From Spirochaetaceae bacterium (lineage in GTDB: Bacteria > Spirochaetota > Spirochaetia > SZUA-6 > Bin103), in NCBI GenBank assembly GCA_028820215.1, contig JAPPKD010000240.1, positions 1 through 21,253 of the forward strand: a DNA stretch of 21,253 bases, read 5' to 3'. The notes under the pieces are model-generated. The model ran no database searches. It had not been told where the DNA came from and saw nothing but the letters and a program-made list of their open reading frames with translations. The translations under genes were made by a program, and so were the position numbers. Shown piece after piece: positions 7,723 through 13,638 of the stretch (position 1 is the first letter of the stretch; each line of letters starts with the position of its first letter).

Positions 7723-8460
7723 CACCCCCAGGATCTCCTGCATGCGGAAGCCGTTCTCCAGCTTGGTGACCACCACCAGGCTCTGGTGCGCGAACGGATT
7801 GCCGAGCGGCAGGATCAGCCGGCCGCCGACCGCGAGCTGCTCCAGCAGCGGCGGCGGCACGTGGTCGACCGCTGCGGTGATCATGATGTGGTCGAACGGC
7901 GCCGCCTCCGGCCATCCGTAGTAGCCGTCGGCATGGGTCGTCTGCACGTTGGCGTACTCCAACTCCTCCAGCAACGCCGCCGCCGAATCGGCCAGCGGCC
8001 CGCGGATCTCGATCGAGTACACCTCCGCCACCAGCTCCGCGAGCACCGCCGCCTGGTAGGCCGAGCCGGTGCCGATCTCCAGCACGCGGTCGTCCTCCTC
8101 GACCTCCAGCGTCTCGGTCATCAGCGCGACGATGTACGGCTGGGAGATGGTCTGCCCCTCCCCGATCGGCAGCGGATGGTCGTTGTACGCCGAGCGCGAC
8201 AGGCGCTCCGGCACGAACCGATGGCGCGGCACGGTGCGCATCGCCTGAAGCACGCGCTCGTCGCTTACCCCGCGCGCGGCGATCTGACGGAGCACCATCT
8301 CGTTCCGCTCCTCCTGACGCTCCTGGGCCGTCAGAAGCGCGGGGACCGCAAGAAGGACCGTAATCAAAGCCAACGCGACACTGACAGCGACTCGAGGTCG
8401 GGCGCTATCGCTGCCGGCGGCGCGATGCTCCTTGGGCAAGTACTCCAGGTTGGTCATCAC
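7687..8460 (-). CDS. pcm: Exported protein-L-isoaspartate O-methyltransferase
   Basis: PIMT transfers a methyl group from S-adenosylmethionine to isoaspartyl residues to repair aged proteins. The family hallmarks are all present: [13 protein letters not shown] (73-85), [19 protein letters not shown] with catalytic Ser106, SAM motif [12 protein letters not shown] (126-136), an acidic strand end (YSIEI), [20 protein letters not shown], and GGRLILPLG. Unusually it has a hydrophobic N-terminal segment (about 24-45, ending LLTAQ) that looks like a signal peptide or anchor, so it may work in the periplasm, where a SAM supply is not obvious. The start is GTG 8460 or ATG 8457, directly after the upstream TAG (TAGGTGATG), so translation is coupled. 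The stop overlaps an ATG (TGATG). It has 257 codons, longer than cytosolic PIMT because of the leader. Confidence 0.9.
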   Translation of the reverse strand: MMTNLEYLPKEHRAAGSDSARPRVAVSVALALITVLLAVPALLTAQERQEERNEMVLRQIAARGVSDERVLQAMRTVPRHRFVPERLSRSAYNDHPLPIGEGQTISQPYIVALMTETLEVEEDDRVLEIGTGSAYQAAVLAELVAEVYSIEIRGPLADSAAALLEELEYANVQTTHADGYYGWPEAAPFDHIMITAAVDHVPPPLLEQLAVGGRLILPLGNPFAHQSLVVVTKLENGFRMQEILGVLFVPMTGAALN

Positions 8461-9324
8461 CTACGTAGCGAACAAGTCGTCCTCCACCCACAGTTCAACC
8501 GTGGCGGGCTCAATCCAATCGAGCGGCCGGAGATCGTAGAGCCCGGAGCGCTCGGTAACCGCGTACCGCCTGTCCCACTTCGAATCTTTGTACACATTCA
8601 CCCTGAGACTCAGGCAGTCGCGGCTAGCCACACTCACCTCAACGTTGTCCAAGACGTACTGGTCGCCTAACTCGAGCCGAATCATGCCGTCGCTAGATAG
8701 CCGATAGTAACTCCTAATCCGCTCCGTGACCTCATCGACGAATGTCTCGTTGTTGGTCCCCGACAAGCAATTCAGGGCACCGCCGACTTCGGCGTCCCAG
8801 GCCCAGATCCATACAGTCTCAGGTTCACGGGATCCGAACGGCAGTATCGTCCAGGAAACTCTCCGCTCGGCCGTGGCGAACAGCACGCCCTTCGTCCGGC
8901 ATCGATATATCCCTACGCGGACGCTCGACGCCGTCGCGGGAGCTCCGTCGATGCGACTGAGGACGTACTGACTCTCAAGCTCGGCCGGCAGGACCTCATC
9001 GGTCGCAGCCAAGGAGAGGTGTCCCCTGATAGCCGACGCGACGAGATCTATCAGATCTTCCTTACTACCGGCTCTGGAATCACCTACAAGGAAGTCGTCC
9101 TGCTCCCACACTTCGAGAGCCGGAGATCCGCAGCCGGAGCCGCCCCCCTGCATATGGAAGACTCCGCGCCGCTCTCCAGTCGCAAAGAAACTCCCGTTGG
9201 CAACATCTCTATAGACGTTCATCCTCTGATGGAGTTCCCGCCCTTTACCGTTTCGCTCATCAATAGATAGCACCCTTTGAACGTACTGTCCCTCGCGAAT
9301 CGCAGACAGCATTTCGCCCGTCAT
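8461..9324 (-). CDS. Unrecognised protein built of three tandem repeats of about 95 residues
   Basis: The product is 287 residues from ATG 9324, which lies 2 nt after the TAG of the upstream frame (TAGGGATG). ATG 9342 and ATG 9312 are alternatives; an open extension to 9507 overlaps the upstream gene and is unlikely to be translated. Three repeat units can be aligned by eye. Unit 1 has QYVQRVLS, MNVYRD, FFATGERRGVFHM and ALEVWEQDDF; unit 2 has QYVLSRID, VGIYRC, LFATAERRVSWTI and VWIWAWDAE; unit 3 has QYVLDNVE, VNVYKD, YAVTERSGLYDL and VELWVEDDLF. Each predicts mostly beta strands with a conserved A-T-x-E-R core. There is no signal peptide or catalytic motif I recognise. Base composition is mixed and lower in GC in places than the neighbours. 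Tight coupling on both sides suggests work with the secreted protein upstream and PIMT downstream. Confidence 0.7.
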   Translation of the reverse strand: MTGEMLSAIREGQYVQRVLSIDERNGKGRELHQRMNVYRDVANGSFFATGERRGVFHMQGGGSGCGSPALEVWEQDDFLVGDSRAGSKEDLIDLVASAIRGHLSLAATDEVLPAELESQYVLSRIDGAPATASSVRVGIYRCRTKGVLFATAERRVSWTILPFGSREPETVWIWAWDAEVGGALNCLSGTNNETFVDEVTERIRSYYRLSSDGMIRLELGDQYVLDNVEVSVASRDCLSLRVNVYKDSKWDRRYAVTERSGLYDLRPLDWIEPATVELWVEDDLFAT

Positions 9325-9326
9325 CC

Positions 9327-9726
9327 CTATCGTTCCGTGCATTCGCAGCGACAATGAATCGGCTGATGCCCTCTTGGCACCTTCTTCCTTGCAAGTTTCT
9401 TGGCAGCTCGGCAAGCCTCTCCTTCCGAGTCTCCCGTGGCTGTCGCCGTCGTGTGAGGTCCTTGAACCCCTGGCATCGGATGAACGACGACGGACATTGA
9501 GACACACAGGTCAATCAAATCGCGCACCGCGGTCGCGGACCGAACGATGACAACATAGGGGGCAGTATGCCGTGCACTCGTAAGACGTTCTGCGAGCTTC
9601 ACTGCCTCCAGAGCTTCCCGGGTCCTCTTCCTCAGTTTCGGAACCCCCTCCTGCCAGAGCAGTAGGAGCGACTAGCGCTGTCAGCGCTAGCGCGATTACA
9701 AACATTACTGTTCTGTTTGTTTTCAT
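9327..9726 (-). pseudogene. Secreted Cys-containing protein split by a frameshift
   Basis: ATG 9726 with GGAGGAGA (9738-9731) starts a clear signal peptide (MKTNRTVMFVIALALTALV, ending PTALAGG) and an acidic Gly/Ser-rich linker. This frame runs through YECTAYC and stops at 9511. The -/+1 frame from about 9557 continues sensibly: PYVVIVRSATA, a Thr/Ala stretch, GEACRAAKKLARKKV, and a C-terminal IHCRCECTER ending at TAG 9327. Removing one C from the run of five at 9562-9558 joins them into a 132-residue exported protein with Cys pairs at both ends. Whether this is a sequencing error, a real mutation or programmed slippage is unknown. I do not recognise the family. It is first in the minus-strand run. 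Confidence 0.55.
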
Positions 9727-9756
9727 CGGTTCTCCTCCCATACGTTGAATGCGAAA

Positions 9757-9778
9757 GGCATCCCGTCGGCGGGATGCC
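9757..9778 (-). terminator. Rho-independent-like terminator of the solute-binding protein gene
   Basis: GGCATCCCG (9757-9765) and CGGGATGCC (9770-9778) form a perfect 9-bp stem with a 4-nt loop. On the minus strand it is followed by TTT. It lies about 30 nt beyond the stop at 9810 and ahead of the next minus-strand gene, separating two transcription units. Confidence 0.7.
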
Positions 9779-9809
9779 CTTCATCGCAGGTACGCTCAGC
9801 GCGTCGGCG

Positions 9810-11693
9810 CTACTCGTACCACATACCTCCGAACTCGAACGGCCGGCCGGTCCTTGGGTGGACGCCCTTGAAATTGGGCTGCCACACGTCGAACTCGGGC
9901 GGGAACGTCAGGTGCGGGAGCGTCCAGACCTGCTCGGCCTGGCGGCGGTACCACTCGTGGGTGAGCTCGGTGAGCTTGTCCGCGTCCGCCTCCTGGATCA
10001 TCTGGTGGAACAGGTCCCAGTTGTCCTTGATCTCCTGCGGCGGCTCTTCGCCCTTCTCGCCGTCTGAGTCCAGCCACTCCCACCACGAGTAGGCCCAGTT
10101 GGGACCGAACCGTCCGGTGGGAACGATCAGCGACTGCCGCTCCGGGAGCTGGCTCTTCCAGCCCTCGGTGCTCTGGTCGACGATGATGTCCCACTCCATC
10201 GAATTGACGAATGCGCCCCAGCCGCCCCACGCGGTGGCGCGGTGGTTGGCCTTGAAGCCGATCAGGTGCAGGTCCTCCATGATGATGTTGGCCGCCTGCT
10301 CCCACTCGTCGTGGGTTACGGTTGCCAGGAAGAACGTGACCGGGTTGCCGTCGGGGCCGAGGCGGAAGCCGTCGCCGTCCTTGTTGGGCAGGAGCTCGTC
10401 CAGCAGGGCGTTGGCGCGGTCCAGGTCCTGCTCGATCAGCGGCGACTGGCCCAGCTCAGGGAGGTACCACGGATGGTCGGTCTCATACATGAAGCCGCCC
10501 AGCGTCGGCAGCGGCGCGCCTGCGTACATGATATCGGCGATCTTGCGCCGCGGGATGAACAGCGAGTAGGCCGTGCGGAAGCGCACGTCGCGGAACAGCT
10601 CCGCCTTCCACTCCTCTTGCGCGTTCATGTTCAACAGCGTCACCGTCGACTTGTAGGCGTCGCCCTTGGGGGTGAGCTGGAACATGATCTTGCCGTCTTC
10701 CTGCGCGCGCTTGGCCAGCGGCAGTGACTCCAGGGTCTTGATGATCCCCCAACTGTCGCCGCCTGCCAGCAGACGCAGCTTCTGCGCCTCGCCGTCGGAA
10801 ACCAGGAAGTAGCGCTGGGTCTCCAGGTAGGGAAGCTGGTGGCCGCGATCATCCACCGCGAAGTTGTACGGGTTGGCGGTGAACACCGACGGGTTGGCCG
10901 GCGGCGGGTCCGACGGACCCCACGGCATCAGGTGCGGCTTGTCCGGGTTGGTGTTGCCATGACGGTCGCGCCGGTCCTCGAAGAGTTGCATCCAGGTATC
11001 GAACCCGCCCGCCGACACCTTGGCGGCCAGCGCCTCCGCGTCGCCGCCGGCCGGGTGGAACTGCGGCAGGTAGTGGTCGTCGACGTTCAGCAGCTCACGC
11101 TCGGAGCGCTGTCCCACCAGCCACTCGAAGCGCGGGTCCGGTGCCTTGAGGTGGAAGCGCAGCGTGTACTCGTCCACCTTTTCCAGGCGCTCGGTCCCGT
11201 CGGCCACCGCGTTCTTGTTCATGGCGCCCGCTTCCCGGTACTGAACCGCGGCATCACCCTCGCCGTGCACGTTCTCGAACCAGAACACGATGTCGTCCGC
11301 CGTGTAGTCCTCACCGTCGGACCACTTCATGCCCTCGCGCAGGTAGAACGTCCAGGTCATGTTGTCGTCCGAGCCTTCCCAGCCCTTCCAGGCCCACGGC
11401 AGCAACTGGACCTCGAACCGGTGATTGCGGAACGGCGTAGAGGTCAGCCCCTGGATGTTGGGCAGGTCGGTCGAGCTGCGGTCATACGAGCCCTCCGTGT
11501 GCCTGCCGTCAGCCGGGAACGCGTAGCCGGCGCCCGGCGCCAGCACCAGCGGCTCGACCGGCAACCTCTCCTCGATCGGCGGCAAGTCGCCGCGTGCCAC
11601 CGCCTCCGCGAACCAGGGGCCCTCGATGTACTGCGCGGACGCAATCGCACCGATGACCATGAGGCCCGCGATCAATCCGATGAATCTCTTCAC
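9810..11693 (-). CDS. Extracellular solute-binding protein, family 5 (peptide/oligosaccharide ABC transporter)
   Basis: This is a 627-residue protein of the DppA/OppA class (SBP_bac_5), longer than the common 530. A signal peptide (MKRFIGLIAGLMVIGAIASA) ends without a lipobox Cys, so the protein is periplasmic. Family features: NMTWTFYLREGMKWSDGEDY (the WTFxLRxGxKWxDGxxxTAxDV motif), ADDIVFWFENV, YTLRFHLKAPDP, a later FRDVRFRTAYSLFIPRRKI (the helix in which residues are 'R.A...AIDR'), ANALLDELL, and a C-terminal LPHLTF strand. These proteins deliver peptides or, in many environmental bacteria, sugars to an inner-membrane permease; none is encoded in the window. GTG 11693 is chosen because GGAGGA (11703-11698) precedes it and the signal peptide begins there. 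The frame stays open upstream to 12158, but that stretch overlaps the antitoxin gene and lacks similarity. Confidence 0.92.
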   Translation of the reverse strand: MKRFIGLIAGLMVIGAIASAQYIEGPWFAEAVARGDLPPIEERLPVEPLVLAPGAGYAFPADGRHTEGSYDRSSTDLPNIQGLTSTPFRNHRFEVQLLPWAWKGWEGSDDNMTWTFYLREGMKWSDGEDYTADDIVFWFENVHGEGDAAVQYREAGAMNKNAVADGTERLEKVDEYTLRFHLKAPDPRFEWLVGQRSERELLNVDDHYLPQFHPAGGDAEALAAKVSAGGFDTWMQLFEDRRDRHGNTNPDKPHLMPWGPSDPPPANPSVFTANPYNFAVDDRGHQLPYLETQRYFLVSDGEAQKLRLLAGGDSWGIIKTLESLPLAKRAQEDGKIMFQLTPKGDAYKSTVTLLNMNAQEEWKAELFRDVRFRTAYSLFIPRRKIADIMYAGAPLPTLGGFMYETDHPWYLPELGQSPLIEQDLDRANALLDELLPNKDGDGFRLGPDGNPVTFFLATVTHDEWEQAANIIMEDLHLIGFKANHRATAWGGWGAFVNSMEWDIIVDQSTEGWKSQLPERQSLIVPTGRFGPNWAYSWWEWLDSDGEKGEEPPQEIKDNWDLFHQMIQEADADKLTELTHEWYRRQAEQVWTLPHLTFPPEFDVWQPNFKGVHPRTGRPFEFGGMWYE

Positions 11694-11697
11694 GATT

Positions 11698-11703
11698 TCC
11701 TCC
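11698..11703 (-). promoter_or_regulatory. Ribosome-binding site deciding the solute-binding protein start
   Basis: GGAGGA read on the minus strand, 4 nt before GTG 11693. It fixes the start at the signal peptide and rules out the 155-codon upstream extension. Confidence 0.8.
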
Positions 11704-11898
11704 TGGTCGGGAGCGTCGCGGGACCCCCCGACGTCGCTCGGATCTTTGTGGAACGCAGCGTGCAGGTCAAGACAGACGCGATCCGTCGCGCTGCACCACA
11801 CTCCGATCGACGAGCGGCGCGGGACGAAGCGGACTTCATGGTCTGCAGCACTCAAACTACCGGATGCGGTTATGCGTGAAGAAAGGTCTGCCGTTCTG

Positions 11899-11927
11899 TT
11901 GACCGATATTCGCAGACTGATCATCTT
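11899..11927 (+). promoter_or_regulatory. Candidate promoter of the second toxin-antitoxin pair, leaderless geometry
   Basis: TTGACC (11899-11904), a 17-nt spacer, CATCTT (11922-11927), then 6 nt to ATG 11934. No Shine-Dalgarno sequence precedes the ATG. The -10 box is a weak match, but the geometry is identical to that at 3562-3590. The rest of the gap between the two divergent genes (11704-11898) shows only a weak interrupted hairpin at 11711-11739. Confidence 0.3.
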
Positions 11928-11933
11928 GGCATC

Positions 11934-12137
11934 ATGAAGACCACCATCGATATTCCCGATCGCGAATTGGAGGATGCTATCAAGTTCACGAACGCGAAGA
12001 CCAAGCGTGAGGCCGTCGTCAACGCCGTTGCGGACTTCAACCGCCGCATGCGCATGGCGGAGCTCACCAAGTACGCGGGCACCTGCGACGATCTGATGAC
12101 GCCGCAGGAGTTGCAAGCCGCACGGCGCCGGGGTTGA
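11934..12137 (+). CDS. vapB: VapB-type antitoxin
   Basis: This is a 67-residue protein with the hallmark MKTTIDIPDRELEDAIKFT and AKTKREAVVNAVADFNRR of VapB antitoxins (the family with TxIDIDxxLLxxA and TKxExVxxAL). The N-terminal half forms the DNA-binding dimer and the C-terminal TPQELQAARRR tail binds the toxin. It represses its own operon together with VapC. The TGA stop at 12135-12137 lies 4 nt before the toxin's first conserved codon. It is divergent from the solute-binding protein gene, 240 nt apart. Confidence 0.85.
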   Translation: MKTTIDIPDRELEDAIKFTNAKTKREAVVNAVADFNRRMRMAELTKYAGTCDDLMTPQELQAARRRG

Positions 12138-12141
12138 GCCG

Positions 12142-12513
12142 CTGATTCTCGTCGACACGTCGTCCTGGATACACTTCCTGCGTCCGCAGGGTGACCCGGA
12201 GGTCCGTAGCCGCGTCGACGCCGCTCTGAGGGCCGGGCAGGCCTGCTGGTGCCCGCCGGTTCAACTCGAGCTGTGGAATGGTGCCCGCGGGGCTCAGGAA
12301 CACCGGGTCCTGCGCCACTTCGCCCGCACGCTTCCCGACGTACCGATCGACGGCGGCGTCTGGCAGGCCGCGTACGATCTCGCGCGGCGAGCGCGCGCCC
12401 GCGGCGTAACCGCTCCGGCGGCCGACGTGCTCATCGCCGCCTGCGCCCGCCGCCACGGCGCTTCTCTCGAATACGCCGACTCGGACTTCGACCTCCTGGA
12501 GCCGGTGGAGTAG
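12142..12513 (+). CDS. vapC: VapC-type PIN-domain ribonuclease toxin with a non-canonical start
   Basis: This 123-codon frame has every PIN hallmark: D5 (ILVDTSSWIHFLR), E43 (QLELWNGAR), D95 (APAADVLIAACAR), and D113 with D115/D117 (YADSDFDLLEPVE). No ATG, GTG or TTG occurs in frame between the TGA at 12097-12099 and the conserved N-terminus. CTG 12142 lies exactly where VapC normally has its Met (M-ILVDTS), 4 nt after the antitoxin stop, so re-initiation at CTG (or ATT 12145) is likely. A rare start would keep the toxin low relative to VapB. Alternatively the start was lost and the toxin is silent. Standard gene callers may miss it. The gene ends 18 nt before the convergent aldo/keto reductase stop. 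Confidence 0.8.
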   Translation: MILVDTSSWIHFLRPQGDPEVRSRVDAALRAGQACWCPPVQLELWNGARGAQEHRVLRHFARTLPDVPIDGGVWQAAYDLARRARARGVTAPAADVLIAACARRHGASLEYADSDFDLLEPVE

Positions 12514-12531
12514 CGCATCGCCGGCCTCGCC

Positions 12532-13593
12532 CTATCGCAGGCCGCCGTAGTGCTCACTGTCGCGGTAGCAGAAGGTGTTCCAGAAGTTCATCGGGTACGG
12601 CGCCGGCAGCCGGCTTACCCGATCGAGCTCGGCCAGCTCGCCGCCGTCGAGCGTCAGCTCCAGCGCGCCCAGTCCGTCGTCGAACTGATCGGGAGCGAAC
12701 GCGCCCAGCAACGCCACGTCGCAGCGGCCGCTCTGCAGCAGCCACGCCATGGCGACGTTGGCCAGTGACCGTCCGTGGCGGGCGGCCACGCCTCGCATGA
12801 CCTCCTGCGTATCCCACACCCGGTCGACCGCCAAGCGCTCCCAGGAGCTGGACTCCTCCGGCTTGCTGGAGGTGATGCGCGACCCGGGCGGCGGCTCGGT
12901 CATCTCGCGCGTGTAGCGGCCGGTCAGGAAGCCCTGCGCGTAGGCGCCCCAGGCCATGATCGACACGCGTTGGTCGCGGCAGGCCGGGATCAGCGTGAAC
13001 TCCGCGGTGCGGTCGGCCAGATTGTACCAGATCTGGTTGGAGACGATCGGCGTCAGCCCGTAGCGGTCCGCGTGCATATTGGCCTTGACCACCTGCCAGC
13101 CGCCCCAGTTGCTGACGCCCACGTAGCGGATCTTGCCGGCGCGCACCGCGTCGTCCAGCACCCGCATGGTCTCCTCGATCGGCGTGTACGGGTCCCACAC
13201 GTGGCACTGGTACAGGTCGATGTAGTCGGTGCCCAGCCGGCGCAGGCTGTCGTCGATCGCGCGCGCCAGGTAGGTGCGCGACAGGCCGAAGCCGTTCGGC
13301 CCCACGATGTCGGTCATGGTCCAGGCGCCCTTGGTGCCGATCACGAACCGGTGGCGGCGGCCGGCCACCACCGCCCCCACCGTGCGCTCGGAGGTGCCGG
13401 CGTCGCGCTCGTGCGAGCCGCGCATGCCGCCGCCGTACACGTTGGCCGTGTCCAGGTAGTTGCCGCCGCCGTCCAGGTAGCGGTCGACCATGCGCCTGCT
13501 GGCCTGCTGGTCGATCGTGGTCCCGAACGGGATGCAGCCTAGCCCGATGCGCGCGACCTGTAGCCCCGAGCCGCCGAGTTGATGGTAGTGCAT
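12532..13593 (-). CDS. Aldo/keto reductase
   Basis: This is a 353-residue NADPH-dependent oxidoreductase with a TIM barrel. The catalytic tetrad is visible: D48 and Y53 (NYLDTANVYGGG), K88 (VIGTKGAW) and H131 (DLYQCHVWD). Other signatures are SLRRLGTDYIDLYQ, GKIRYVGVSNW, and the coenzyme-binding end ALLGAFAPDQFDD. It resembles the group annotated as sugar or aryl-alcohol dehydrogenases and acts in the cytosol; the substrate is unknown. ATG 13593 is preferred to GTG 13605 because GGGAGAGG (13603-13596) precedes it and the barrel begins at once (MHYHQLGGSGLQVARIGLG). It follows the hydrolase-like gene on the same strand by some 20-45 nt, so a shared sugar pathway is likely. Confidence 0.92.
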   Translation of the reverse strand: MHYHQLGGSGLQVARIGLGCIPFGTTIDQQASRRMVDRYLDGGGNYLDTANVYGGGMRGSHERDAGTSERTVGAVVAGRRHRFVIGTKGAWTMTDIVGPNGFGLSRTYLARAIDDSLRRLGTDYIDLYQCHVWDPYTPIEETMRVLDDAVRAGKIRYVGVSNWGGWQVVKANMHADRYGLTPIVSNQIWYNLADRTAEFTLIPACRDQRVSIMAWGAYAQGFLTGRYTREMTEPPPGSRITSSKPEESSSWERLAVDRVWDTQEVMRGVAARHGRSLANVAMAWLLQSGRCDVALLGAFAPDQFDDGLGALELTLDGGELAELDRVSRLPAPYPMNFWNTFCYRDSEHYGGLR

Positions 13594-13638
13594 GCCCTCT
13601 CCCACTCCTGCTCAGACGCGGTAGGCGAACACCTTCGC

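Noticed and set aside
9325..9507. Upstream extension of the three-repeat protein
   Set aside because: It overlaps the end of the secreted protein's second frame and has no ribosome-binding site; an ATG directly after that stop is a better start.
11711..11739. Possible riboswitch or attenuator hairpin upstream of the solute-binding protein
   Set aside because: The stem is interrupted by mismatches (5 bp, then 3, then about 3) and matches no riboswitch I know.
11694..12158. 155-codon N-terminal extension of the solute-binding protein
   Set aside because: It overlaps the convincing vapB gene on the other strand, and a strong ribosome-binding site plus signal peptide place the start at 11693.
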